Shown one piece after another: positions 1-8,412 of a DNA stretch of 64,000 nt. This DNA is from a virus. Every line of letters begins with the position of its first letter. The stretch's first letter is position 1. The stretch is taken from the IMG/VR virus record IMGVR_UViG_3300030390_001550, positions 26,232 to 90,231 of that record; one strand, given 5' to 3'. A program made the translations under genes and the position numbers. The notes under the pieces were generated by a model. That model ran no database searches. It saw only the letters and a list, made by a program, of their open reading frames with translations, and was not told the DNA's origin.

Positions 1-2
1 GG

Positions 3-356
3 GATGCTATAAAATATGTTAAAAAATTACATGAAGAACATGGTTACGTTTTTCATATGATAACGTCATTATCTAAAAATCCTTGGGCTGGAAAGTTAAG
101 AGTTGAAAATACTGAAAGACTCTTTGGTAAAAGTGCTTTTGAAAAATACATCTTTCTTGATGTTGGTGATGATAAGGGTGAGGAACTTTGTAAATATAAT
201 GATAGTGGACTTCTTTGGATTGAAGATAAAAGCGAAAATGCTATTGATGGTGCCGCCGCTGGTTTAGACTCTGTTCTTATCGCGCATGATCATAATAAAG
301 AATCTTTTATTCCCAGATACCATACTTGGAGAGAATTATATGAGGTCATTACATGA
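3..356 (+). CDS. HAD-type 5'-nucleotidase-like protein (5' end outside window)
   Basis: The reading frame is open from the left edge, so the N-terminus lies upstream and the internal ATG at 57 is not the real start. The visible part resembles the C-terminal half of the NT5C-like (deoxyribonucleotidase) HAD family found in phages: a T-S-L-S-K loop after a hydrophobic strand, F-L-D-V-G-D-D-K, then W-I-E-D-K-S-E-N-A, where the paired acidic residues match HAD motif IV, and an N-A-x-D-G-A-A-A-G-L-D segment. It would dephosphorylate nucleotides in the cytoplasm. It overlaps the next gene by 4 bp. The family assignment is inference from the C-terminal motifs only. Confidence 0.6.
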   Translation, partial: DAIKYVKKLHEEHGYVFHMITSLSKNPWAGKLRVENTERLFGKSAFEKYIFLDVGDDKGEELCKYNDSGLLWIEDKSENAIDGAAAGLDSVLIAHDHNKESFIPRYHTWRELYEVIT

Positions 357-565
357 AATCTATTGCTGAGTTACTTAGTTTAAGATATCAATACGAAAAT
401 TATATAGAAAATCTAGAAATTCCAAAAGATAAAAAAATTGGACATATAAATAACCTTGTATGGTTTAAAGATAATGGGCATGTTAAAAACCGATTTAGAA
501 AAGGTTATGATGAATCAATTCTTATTTGTAAGACCATATTAGATAATTACTATAAGAGAGAATAG
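353..565 (+). CDS. Small conserved-type phage protein, unknown function
   Basis: A 70-aa protein whose ATG overlaps the stop of the preceding HAD gene (ATGA), so the two are probably translationally coupled. It is rich in charged residues, has no Cys and no membrane segment, and looks soluble. I recognise no family. The coupling is the main support for it being real. Confidence 0.55.
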   Translation: MKSIAELLSLRYQYENYIENLEIPKDKKIGHINNLVWFKDNGHVKNRFRKGYDESILICKTILDNYYKRE

Positions 566-573
566 ATTGTAAA

Positions 574-1905
574 ATGGCAAAAGCAAATTTTCCAGCAAGT
601 CCGACTAACGGTCAAACTGTTGTTATAGGTGGAATCACCTATATTTACAATAGCAGTAAAGGCATTTGGCGAGATCAGATTTCTAATATAGGTAATACTT
701 CAGATACTGCCCCAGCAAATGCTGTTGATGGTCAATTATGGTACAATTCTTCTAATGGTGCATTATATGTGTACTACGATGATGGTACATCAACTCAGTG
801 GGTTGGAGTTTCTGGTCCAGCAGGTGCAGCAGGTGCAGCAGGTGCCGCTGGTGCATCTTCTTCTCCAACCTCATATGCAAATCTTGCAGCATTCCCTAGT
901 TCTGGTAATACTGCTGGAAATTTCGGTTTTGCAACTGATACTAAAGCAGTTTATGTTTGGGATGGTACTGAATGGGACAGAATATACACTGATACAAATG
1001 CCGTACCAGAATGGACAACCGCACCGCCAACAACTGCAAATTTAGCTATAGATGGAACTGCAACAAATCAAACGGTTGTAGCAAGCGACCCAGAAGGATT
1101 TCCTATTGAATATTCATATGATACTAATCCATCAAATCAAGCGCAAGCAACTATTTCTCAATCTAGTAACGCTTTTACTATTACTCCATCTACAACAGAT
1201 TCAGATGCTGGAAGTTTCATTTTAAGATATAAAGCGAATGACGGTTTACATAGTACTTCTAAGTCTACAACATATACTTTAGAATTTACGACTCCTATGA
1301 ATGTTTCCACCTCTGGGTCTGGGTCAATGGATATCAATGCAAATTCAACAACAGGTGCGTTAGACATAACTTCTGGAGGTTCAACTGAAACTTCTGGAGT
1401 TGCTTATGTGCCGACAACAGGTTTGAAACTAGGAAAATATTATATAGAGATAGACATAACTTCTTCTTTGGGATCACCCAATAATGTTCTAATGTTCGGT
1501 ATAGGAGATTTAGCAATGGCACAGGCTGGGACTTTGGGTTACAATACTAGCGGTAATGTTCAGATTACGTTTTACGCAAATACTCCTAGATTTTACCCAC
1601 ACAGCGGAACCAATTCAAGTCTTAGTGCTATAGACGATGGCAGTCTACATACTCTAATGTGGGCATATGACACTACCGCTGAAAGGGTATGGTTTGGGGT
1701 TGATGGTACTTGGGACACTTCCACAAACACAGGCGGCGCGCCAGGCACTGGAGCGGGCATAGATATATCTGGAGTCAATTTTACTACTGGACTTGCCTTC
1801 ACTTTTGGTTCTGCTAATTCTAATGGTGTTGCCACTGCACAATTCGTATCTGGGTCAGGACAAACTTTAAGTTACACTGTTCCAACTGGCTTTCAGGCGT
1901 ATTAA
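574..1905 (+). CDS. Adhesin/tail-fibre-like protein with cadherin-like and SPRY-like domains
   Basis: A 443-aa protein of virion-adhesin type. In order: an N-terminal F-P-x-S-P-T-x-G-Q module (about 1-70), a short collagen-like GAAGAAGAAGA run near residue 85, a Y-A-N-L-A-A-F-P-S-S-G-N-T-A-G segment shared with the next gene, an Ig/cadherin-like domain (about 145-240, with ASDPEGFP and NDGL-type turns), and a C-terminal SPRY/B30.2-like domain (about 265-443, with GKYYIEI and WFGVDGTW). SPRY and cadherin-like folds bind ligands, so host-surface recognition or decoration of the virion is a reasonable inference. The next gene is a paralog with the same architecture. Confidence 0.7.
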   Translation: MAKANFPASPTNGQTVVIGGITYIYNSSKGIWRDQISNIGNTSDTAPANAVDGQLWYNSSNGALYVYYDDGTSTQWVGVSGPAGAAGAAGAAGASSSPTSYANLAAFPSSGNTAGNFGFATDTKAVYVWDGTEWDRIYTDTNAVPEWTTAPPTTANLAIDGTATNQTVVASDPEGFPIEYSYDTNPSNQAQATISQSSNAFTITPSTTDSDAGSFILRYKANDGLHSTSKSTTYTLEFTTPMNVSTSGSGSMDINANSTTGALDITSGGSTETSGVAYVPTTGLKLGKYYIEIDITSSLGSPNNVLMFGIGDLAMAQAGTLGYNTSGNVQITFYANTPRFYPHSGTNSSLSAIDDGSLHTLMWAYDTTAERVWFGVDGTWDTSTNTGGAPGTGAGIDISGVNFTTGLAFTFGSANSNGVATAQFVSGSGQTLSYTVPTGFQAY

Positions 1906-1919
1906 AGGATAAATAAAAC

Positions 1920-3179
1920 ATGGCAATAAACTTTCCAGATAGTCCAACACATAATCAAAGTGCAACACTAGCAGGAAAATCATTCACCTATGATTCAGAT
2001 GTATCTGGATGGAATGTCAGTTCTTCTGCTAATTCTACTCTTGATAGCGCAGATGTTACTAATATAGTTGATAGTGATTATGTATCACTAAGGTCAAGTA
2101 GTGGGGGTGGAGTCACTGTGTATGCCAATCTTGCTGCATTTCCTTCAAGTGGAAATACTGCTGGTGATCTTGGTTTCGCGACTAATACCAAAGCATCATA
2201 TATGTGGGATGGTGTTGCATGGCAGAGAATGTCCATAGGAACTCAAATTGGCCCTAGATTTACCACAACACCAGCAGCATCTCTTTCTTTGAATGCTGAT
2301 GGTACAACATCAACTATTACTGCTGTTGCAACTGATGAATCTGGATTCCCAGTGACTTATGATTGGGATGCGTATAGTGGATCAACCCTATATAATGCTG
2401 ATAGTTTACCATCACAAGTCACTGCATTGTCTCAATCTAACGGCGTTTTTACTCTTACACCATCTACAGCAGAGGCAAACGCTGGAGATTTTTCTTTTAG
2501 AGTAAAGGCTTCCGATGGAGTTTTAGCAACTCCTATAACATCGTTAATATCCTTGGCATTTAGTCTGACCATTACTATTGCAGCACGACAAACTAGAGGT
2601 TCCAATTATGTTGAACCAACATCTACTGGTGTTACTCAATTTAATTATGCCTCCGCTGCTTCTGGTTCTAATTATAATTATTTTCCAGAAGGTGCTACTG
2701 AAGCCGCAGCAAGTTGGCCTACTGGTAAGAGATATATTGAAGCAAAATGGACATCAACAGATGGTTCTTTTGGATCATTTATGCTTGGAGTAGGAGAACG
2801 AACTGCTTCTCACAACAATGCTTCTACTGGTGGATACACTACTTCAGGTACAACTTCAGCGTATGCATATACAGACACTGGTGGCAATTATATCGCTGCT
2901 GGAAACAACCAAACCAGCGGTCTTGGCGCATATGTATTGAATGATGTATTTACAATTGCATACGATACTGATGCAGAAAAGATATGGATTGGTAAAAATG
3001 GCACTTGGGGGTCGGGTTGTGGAGATCCAGGTGCTGGCGGTGCTGGATTTCCTTTATCATATGCTAATGAAGGATATGCTTTTGTCGTGGCCTCGGTGTC
3101 AAATAATGGCGGCAACGATTTTACACTTACTTGGGGTGGGTCTGATTATACCATACCAACTGGATTTACTAAATTTTAA
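1920..3179 (+). CDS. Second adhesin/tail-fibre-like protein with SPRY-like domain (paralog)
   Basis: A 419-aa paralog of the protein encoded just upstream. It keeps the N-terminal F-P-D-S-P-T-H-N-Q module, the YANLAAFPSSGNTAG segment, a cadherin-like domain (about 110-220, ATDESGFPVTYDWD and KASDGV turns) and a C-terminal SPRY-like domain (about 240-419, GKRYIEAKW and KIWIGKNGTW). It lacks the collagen-like run. The start follows AAAGGA after a 14-nt gap. The tandem arrangement indicates a gene duplication, followed by divergence mostly in the SPRY part. Confidence 0.7.
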   Translation: MAINFPDSPTHNQSATLAGKSFTYDSDVSGWNVSSSANSTLDSADVTNIVDSDYVSLRSSSGGGVTVYANLAAFPSSGNTAGDLGFATNTKASYMWDGVAWQRMSIGTQIGPRFTTTPAASLSLNADGTTSTITAVATDESGFPVTYDWDAYSGSTLYNADSLPSQVTALSQSNGVFTLTPSTAEANAGDFSFRVKASDGVLATPITSLISLAFSLTITIAARQTRGSNYVEPTSTGVTQFNYASAASGSNYNYFPEGATEAAASWPTGKRYIEAKWTSTDGSFGSFMLGVGERTASHNNASTGGYTTSGTTSAYAYTDTGGNYIAAGNNQTSGLGAYVLNDVFTIAYDTDAEKIWIGKNGTWGSGCGDPGAGGAGFPLSYANEGYAFVVASVSNNGGNDFTLTWGGSDYTIPTGFTKF

Positions 3180-3237
3180 TTGTCACACTTAATTTTGTAC
3201 TATATACTAAGTAAATAAAATTCTTATGGAGAAAAAA

Positions 3238-3474
3238 ATGACTACTGAAAATGAACAAACGAATGAAATGCCAAAAGTTGACATTACACCAAACGATCTT
3301 ATGGTTATCAGACAAGTATTTGATGCATCAAGCCAAGCAGGAATTTTTAAAGCACAAGATTTAACCACTGTTGGTTTCGTGTATGATAAAGTACATGCTA
3401 TTGTTGAAGGTATCATTGCTGCCGCCAAAGCAGATGAAGAGAGCAACAGTTCTGAAGAATCAAAAGAAGAATAA
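3238..3474 (+). CDS. Small acidic conserved phage protein
   Basis: A 78-aa protein. I place the start at the ATG at 3238 because GGAG lies 6 nt upstream (3228-3231), while the in-frame ATG at 3226 overlaps that ribosome site. The middle (D-I-T-P-N-D-L to A-A-K-A) looks helical and the C-terminus is a Glu/Ser-rich tail. Similar proteins are common in T4-like cyanophages but have no assigned role that I know of. Confidence 0.65.
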   Translation: MTTENEQTNEMPKVDITPNDLMVIRQVFDASSQAGIFKAQDLTTVGFVYDKVHAIVEGIIAAAKADEESNSSEESKEE

Positions 3475-3510
3475 TTGAATTTTTTGTTATGATCAATCTA
3501 AGGAAAGAAC

Positions 3511-3864
3511 ATGGCAAATAAAAAACCAAAGCAACTTGAACATGAATCAAAGTATGAATACCTAGATAGGGACGGGGATGGAATCATCTCTGATGATGAA
3601 ATGGCAAATGAAAAAAGAATGATTGAACTAGAAGATTTACGTTCTGATATGGAAAATGAGGACAAGAAGCAAGATGCTCAAAGAGCAATGGCATGGTTCG
3701 CGCTTGCTGGAATGTTACTATATCCATTTGCTGTTGTCCTCGCTGCATGGGTAGGTCTTGAAAAAGCACCTAATATTCTTGGTGATATGGCCCCTACATA
3801 CTTTGTTTCTGTTGCTGCTATTGTTGCAGCATTTTATGCTAAAGAAGTTCTACACAAGAAATGA
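3511..3864 (+). CDS. EF-hand protein with two predicted membrane segments
   Basis: A 117-aa protein with one textbook 12-residue EF-hand loop at residues 19-30 (D19, D21, D23, S27, E30 as ligands), a charged helical linker (30-55), and two hydrophobic segments (about 57-80 and 92-111). This suggests a calcium-binding head attached to the inner membrane. Size and topology would also allow a holin-like or membrane-sensor role, but nothing shows that directly. RBS AAGGAAAG. Its stop overlaps the start of a 41-aa Cys-rich gene. Confidence 0.7.
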   Translation: MANKKPKQLEHESKYEYLDRDGDGIISDDEMANEKRMIELEDLRSDMENEDKKQDAQRAMAWFALAGMLLYPFAVVLAAWVGLEKAPNILGDMAPTYFVSVAAIVAAFYAKEVLHKK

Positions 3865-3986
3865 AAAATATTAACACGATCAGAGATGTGTGTTATAATT
3901 GTAAGTGTAAATCTCACTGCGAGAAAGAATGTAAGTCTTGCAGAAATGATGTTTGTATAAAATGCGAGTGTCCTCGCTGTAAATAA
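3861..3986 (+). CDS. 41-aa protein with ten cysteines
   Basis: A very short gene whose ATG overlaps the previous stop (ATGA). The product has 10 Cys in 41 residues in C-x2-C, C-x-C and C-x3-C spacings (residues 11, 14, 16, 20, 24, 27, 32, 35, 37, 40). Such density is typical of metal-binding (zinc or metallothionein-like) or disulfide-rich micro-proteins. There is no signal peptide, so cytoplasmic metal binding is more likely. No family recognised. Confidence 0.55.
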   Translation: MKNINTIRDVCYNCKCKSHCEKECKSCRNDVCIKCECPRCK

Positions 3987-4000
3987 AATTGGAATGTATT

Positions 4001-4783
4001 ATGAAAAGACTTATATATCAAGTTTACGTTGGAAAGCGTTCAAAACTTTATGACCATTGTACACAGTCTGTGAAAGATTATTGTAAACGTCACAGCATAG
4101 ATTATGAAGTTCAAAGATCACCTATTCTTATGATTAAGCCTGATGTATTTTCTACAAACCGTAGTAAAGAATCGTATGAAAAGCATGGTGGCTATCTTCC
4201 AATATATGAAAAAGAAAATGCATTCACTTATCTTAGATCATACGATCAAGTAGCAATTATTGATGCTGATGTGTGGATTCGTCCAGACGCTCCAAATATC
4301 TTTGATGAACTACCTGAAGGTTATGATTTTGGTGCTGTTTGTGAAAGAGAAATGCCTATCAATAATCAGTATATGGCAAAAATTGCCAATTATTCTAGAA
4401 TGCAATACAGCACGATTAAATCTGTTGATTGGAAATGGAATAATAAAACAGGTGGTCAGTTTTTCAATATGGGCATCATGGTTATGAACAAATCAATTGA
4501 AAAGTACTTGAAAGGTGAAACTCCAGCACAATTTATTCGTAGACCAGAGTTCAAACCTTTTGTTGATGGTATGGGTGCTTGGAAATGGTCAACAGACCAA
4601 ACACTTCTCAATACTTGGATTAGAGAGGAAAAAATGGCAATCAAGCATTTAGATTGGAAATGGAATGGTTTGTTCACTGCTAACACTAAAATTAAAGAAT
4701 GTCACTTTGTGCATTTCTTCTTAAAAGATAAACTACCAAATCGTGGTGAGAATGTAGAAGAATTGAGAAAGGTTGTAGAATGA
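4001..4783 (+). CDS. GT-A-type glycosyltransferase-like protein
   Basis: A 260-aa protein. The ATG at 4001 is preferred over an upstream TTG at 3989. A strand-plus-DxD motif (A-I-I-D-A-D-V-W, about residues 86-93) fits a metal-dependent GT-A glycosyltransferase, and the FFNMGIMVMN segment resembles GT8-like enzymes. Acceptor and sugar are unknown. It overlaps the sulfotransferase gene by 4 bp, so the two probably act on the same glycan. Confidence 0.65.
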   Translation: MKRLIYQVYVGKRSKLYDHCTQSVKDYCKRHSIDYEVQRSPILMIKPDVFSTNRSKESYEKHGGYLPIYEKENAFTYLRSYDQVAIIDADVWIRPDAPNIFDELPEGYDFGAVCEREMPINNQYMAKIANYSRMQYSTIKSVDWKWNNKTGGQFFNMGIMVMNKSIEKYLKGETPAQFIRRPEFKPFVDGMGAWKWSTDQTLLNTWIREEKMAIKHLDWKWNGLFTANTKIKECHFVHFFLKDKLPNRGENVEELRKVVE

Positions 4784-5475
4784 TACAAAAGTTTTTTATC
4801 CATATTCCGAAAAACGGTGGAATGAGTATTAGACGTAGCAATATTGCTAGACCTAAAGTAATGATTGCAGCACCACAAACTCACAAAACTGGCGAATACA
4901 CCCAAGCGGTTAGAAATAAAATGCAATCGCTTGGTGAGCATGATGGTTTTGAACACGCTAGATGGAAAGATATTAGCAAGGGTTTACAAGACAAAATGCA
5001 GTTTTTTGCGATTGTAAGAAATCCTTGGGACAGAGTTGTTTCTCGTTACTTTTTTGCTAAAAAGGTTATTTACCTTGAAGAAAATTCAGATCATTATGGT
5101 GAGACTGAATATTCAGATTGCTCATCATTTGAGGCTTTTCTTGAGGAAAGGCATAAATGGGGTGGACATGAATACATGTGGCACAGAGCCATTCGTGGTT
5201 GGTATCCAGCAAAAGATTATGTAACTTGTGATAAAGGTATTATGCGTTGTGATATTTTACGACTTGAGCATTTAGATGAAGAGATATGTAAATATTTAAA
5301 TTTGCCATTTATGACAGGACCAAGAAATGTAACTGCTGTTAATGATAAGCGTTATCAAGACATATATACACCAGAGACGATTCAAATTGTTGCGGATTGG
5401 TATAAAAATGATATTGAGCAGTGGGGTTTTGATTTTGATACACCTGCACAAAAAAACTATTGGTGTGAAGATTAA
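4780..5475 (+). CDS. PAPS-dependent carbohydrate sulfotransferase-like protein
   Basis: A 231-aa protein with both PAPS-binding signatures of the sulfotransferase superfamily: the 5'-phosphosulfate loop H-I-P-K-N-G-G-M-S (residues 8-16, family consensus HIPKTGGTS) and the 3'-phosphate motif V-R-N-P-W-D-R-V-V-S-R (about 79-89). It would transfer sulfate to a hydroxyl of a sugar. ATGA overlap with the upstream glycosyltransferase supports a shared glycan substrate. Phage-encoded sulfation would need PAPS from the host. Family assignment is solid; substrate is unknown. Confidence 0.8.
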   Translation: MIQKFFIHIPKNGGMSIRRSNIARPKVMIAAPQTHKTGEYTQAVRNKMQSLGEHDGFEHARWKDISKGLQDKMQFFAIVRNPWDRVVSRYFFAKKVIYLEENSDHYGETEYSDCSSFEAFLEERHKWGGHEYMWHRAIRGWYPAKDYVTCDKGIMRCDILRLEHLDEEICKYLNLPFMTGPRNVTAVNDKRYQDIYTPETIQIVADWYKNDIEQWGFDFDTPAQKNYWCED

Positions 5476-5488
5476 TATTGAGAATTGA

Positions 5489-6184
5489 ATGAAAACTAAT
5501 ATAATATATAATTCTATATCAGAAAAATCATCTGAAAATGCTCTACTTTGTAGACAATCTTTTAATAATTTTAAAGGTTGGGATGTTGAAATATTTGATG
5601 GTTGTAATCCATTAAACTTACATAAATATCACAATAAATATAATTTGAAAACCACTGAGAGAACACTACATCAAGATAGACCATTAGTGAAAATACATTC
5701 AAAGAAATGTTGTTTTTATTCCCATTACGAGTTATGGAATAGATGTGCTGAATCTGGAAAAAATATGGTTATAGTTGAGCATGATACTGAGTGTGTATTA
5801 GACAACAATATACCAGAGTTTGACCCAAAAGAAAAACTTGCAATGCAATTAAGTACTGATACCATTTTATGGAATTGGCCTTGGTACAATACCGAAAAAA
5901 ATAAAGAAAAATATGAAAAAAATGGTAGTGGTGTGCATGAAATATTTTATTCACAACCCAATGGTGTAAAATGTATGTCTGGTAATACTGCATATTTAAT
6001 AACACCAGCGGCATGTGAGCATTTAATACAAGATTGTATTAAAAATGGATGGACGCAAAACGATTTGTTAATAAATACAAGCCAATTTCCATTATATTAC
6101 TATGCGCCTTCACCAATCGCATATATAAAGTCAAGAGAATTGAGATCATCTAGTGTGGGCGTAATAAAGGATTTTATTAAATGA
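5489..6184 (+). CDS. GT25-like glycosyltransferase
   Basis: A 231-aa protein resembling glycosyltransferase family 25 (LPS-biosynthesis type): a helix C-C-F-Y-S-H-Y-E-L-W followed by M-V-I-V-E-H-D-T-E, which matches the GT25 pattern of a SH-x-x-x-W helix followed by an ILE(D/H)D strand. Two other proteins in this window (8409 and 14174) share the pattern. It overlaps the downstream methyltransferase-like gene by 4 bp. Confidence 0.65.
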   Translation: MKTNIIYNSISEKSSENALLCRQSFNNFKGWDVEIFDGCNPLNLHKYHNKYNLKTTERTLHQDRPLVKIHSKKCCFYSHYELWNRCAESGKNMVIVEHDTECVLDNNIPEFDPKEKLAMQLSTDTILWNWPWYNTEKNKEKYEKNGSGVHEIFYSQPNGVKCMSGNTAYLITPAACEHLIQDCIKNGWTQNDLLINTSQFPLYYYAPSPIAYIKSRELRSSSVGVIKDFIK

Positions 6185-6753
6185 TTAAAGCAGATTTGTT
6201 AGGAATAGATACTTTAGAAGAATGGTATAAATCTATTGTTAATCAACAAGAACAAGCGCATGGAGAACATTATTGTGCAATGCATAACGCTATTCAAGAG
6301 TGTTTGAGCGAAAGTAAGACATACAAAGAACTTGGTACAATGCAAGGTGGGACCGCCGCCGCTGCGTTGTTTTCTACACCTCATCCAATAAGAGTTGATT
6401 TGGTTGATATTAATATGAGTAGATTTAATCCCCACAAACATCTTTTTGATGATTGGTGTAGTAAAAATAATATTGAATTGAATGTTATGGAATGTGATTC
6501 AAGGCATCCTGATTGTGTTAGCGAAGTTGACGTTCTACTTATAGACTCAGTGCATTTAAGACCACATATGGAAAGTGAATTAAAGGCACACGCTAATACT
6601 GTGCAAAAATACATAGTATTTCATGATACAACAGCAAGACGCGATCTGGCACAAGGAATCGAAAAATTTTGTAGTAAGATTAACCCTTGGGTTTTACATG
6701 AAAAGTTTTTACCTAATGTTGGATACACCGTATTAAAAAGAGTTGGTGCGTAA
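6181..6753 (+). CDS. Class I SAM methyltransferase-like protein
   Basis: A 190-aa protein with a Rossmann methyltransferase outline: motif I-like E-L-G-T-M-Q-G-G-T-A (about 51-60), an acidic strand end V-D-L-V-D-I-N (73-79), and V-L-L-I-D-S-V-H (about 117-124) followed by F-H-D-T-T. This is the layout of Methyltransf_24 / CmcI-type O-methyltransferases. Located inside the glycan island, it may O-methylate a sugar; that is inference. Confidence 0.6.
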   Translation: MIKADLLGIDTLEEWYKSIVNQQEQAHGEHYCAMHNAIQECLSESKTYKELGTMQGGTAAAALFSTPHPIRVDLVDINMSRFNPHKHLFDDWCSKNNIELNVMECDSRHPDCVSEVDVLLIDSVHLRPHMESELKAHANTVQKYIVFHDTTARRDLAQGIEKFCSKINPWVLHEKFLPNVGYTVLKRVGA

Positions 6754-6775
6754 TGATAATTGCAGAAAAATGTAA

Positions 6776-7741
6776 ATGAGTAAAATTTTTATTACAGGTA
6801 TAGCTGGATTTATCGGTTACCATCTTGCAAGAAAGCTATTCTCCCAAGGACATGACGTTTCGGGATTAGACAGCTTTAATGATTATTATGATCCATCACT
6901 AAAGAGGATCAGAGCATCTAAATTGTCTGATTTGGGAATAGAAGTATTTGAATGCAATCTAACCTCTGATGCGTTCAAATTTTATAAAAATGCACATAGG
7001 CTTACTATACCTCAACCGTCTTTAGACGGTGTTGAAACCGTCATACATCTTGCGGCATATGCTGGTGTTAGACACTCAATGTTAGACCCGCATCTTTATA
7101 TCCAGAATAACATTATCGCATCACAAAACTTAATTGACAGGTGTGAGAAAGACGGCGTAAATAGAATTTTATATGCGTCAACATCGTGCGTCATGGCGGG
7201 TAATCCACTGCCTTGGAAAGAGGATGTGAACTTAGGTCACCAATTAAATCCTTACGGCTTTACAAAAGCGACTACAGAATCTCAGTTCAAAACCAGCAAA
7301 ATTAAAAATACTACTGGACTTAGATTTTTTACTGTATATGGTCCTTGGGGTCGCCCCGACATGGCACTATTTGACTTTACTAAAAACATTATTGCGGGCA
7401 ATCCTATAAAGCTATTCAACAATGGAGATATGACTAGAGATTTTACTTATATTGATGATATTGTAAACGGAATCTTACTTCTTTTGACCGCTGATGGCAA
7501 AGAAATATATAACATTGGTCGCGGCGAAAAAGTTAAATTGCTAGATTTTGTTCATGAAATTGAAAATAACTTAAATATAAAAGCGATCAAAGAAATGGTG
7601 CCTATGCATCCAGCAGATACTCAAACTACATGGTCTGATACAACTAAAATAAAAAAACTAGGATATAATCCAAAAGTATCAATTGGTGAAGGAATAGAAA
7701 ATTTCGTAAATTGGTACAAATTTTATTATAAAGTGAATTAA
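6776..7741 (+). CDS. NAD-dependent sugar epimerase (UDP-glucuronate 4-epimerase-like)
   Basis: A 321-aa short-chain dehydrogenase of the extended type. It has the N-terminal NAD motif G-I-A-G-F-I-G (residues 8-14), the D-S-F-N-D-Y-Y-D-P-S-L-K stretch typical of UDP-glucuronate 4-epimerases, an A-S-T-S-C-V substrate strand, the Y-x-x-x-K catalytic pair in N-P-Y-G-F-T-K, and R-D-F-T-Y-I-D-D near residue 220. It would supply an epimerised nucleotide sugar to the nearby glycosyltransferases. Length and motifs are complete. Confidence 0.85.
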   Translation: MSKIFITGIAGFIGYHLARKLFSQGHDVSGLDSFNDYYDPSLKRIRASKLSDLGIEVFECNLTSDAFKFYKNAHRLTIPQPSLDGVETVIHLAAYAGVRHSMLDPHLYIQNNIIASQNLIDRCEKDGVNRILYASTSCVMAGNPLPWKEDVNLGHQLNPYGFTKATTESQFKTSKIKNTTGLRFFTVYGPWGRPDMALFDFTKNIIAGNPIKLFNNGDMTRDFTYIDDIVNGILLLLTADGKEIYNIGRGEKVKLLDFVHEIENNLNIKAIKEMVPMHPADTQTTWSDTTKIKKLGYNPKVSIGEGIENFVNWYKFYYKVN

Positions 7742-7743
7742 AT

Positions 7744-8412
7744 ATGTCAAAAAATATAATACTCCAACATTGGGTTGGTAAATTAAGCGAATTAGAAAAA
7801 TCATCTATTGAAGATATGAAGTCTTATGCCGAATATTGTGGGGCTGAACATAGATTAATAGAGGGATATTTTTTAGATGGGCTGTGTCCACAAGGGCAAA
7901 AACTTCATATGTTAAATGAAGTTTTTGATGATTACGATATCGTAGTAATGTTAGACCCTGATATGTTTACAAACAAACTTAAAAAAACAAAAAATATATT
8001 CACAGAAGAAACTGGTATTGGTAGGTATTTTGGATTACAACCAAAAATTCATAAAAAAGTAGTAATGAAACATCCTATGTTGTCTAATATTAATAATGCA
8101 TTTTGGGGTGGTGCAATATATAGATTAGAAAGAGAAATGAGAAAAAAATTGCGACAGCATATAGTTATTGGTGAACTTTCTCAATTTAATAATGAGTTTT
8201 TTGATGAAGGAATGATGCACAGACTTGCTGTTAAAACGGATATTAAAAATGAATCCAAATATCATATTGATAGAGGTCAATGGGATTCTAGTAGTTATGA
8301 AAATAATAATAATTCTGAAATAATACATATTCGGCCTAGAAGATCATTAGGTGGCCCATGGACTCCAAAAATTCAAATATATAGAGAATTGAAGGAAAGG
8401 GGATTAATATGA
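7744..8412 (+). CDS. GT-A-type glycosyltransferase-like protein
   Basis: A 222-aa protein with a hydrophobic strand leading into D-P-D-M (V-V-M-L-D-P-D-M-F, about 68-76), a DxD metal site of GT-A enzymes, and a F-W-G-G-A-I-Y segment as in enzymes where a Gly-rich strand follows the acceptor pocket. The start lies 2 nt after the epimerase stop, and the stop overlaps the next gene. Sugar and acceptor unknown. Confidence 0.6.
   Translation: MSKNIILQHWVGKLSELEKSSIEDMKSYAEYCGAEHRLIEGYFLDGLCPQGQKLHMLNEVFDDYDIVVMLDPDMFTNKLKKTKNIFTEETGIGRYFGLQPKIHKKVVMKHPMLSNINNAFWGGAIYRLEREMRKKLRQHIVIGELSQFNNEFFDEGMMHRLAVKTDIKNESKYHIDRGQWDSSSYENNNNSEIIHIRPRRSLGGPWTPKIQIYRELKERGLI

Noticed and set aside
1593-1835. 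Minus-strand open frames inside the first adhesin gene
   Set aside because: They lie opposite a clear gene with domain structure and have no ribosome site; they mirror its codon use.
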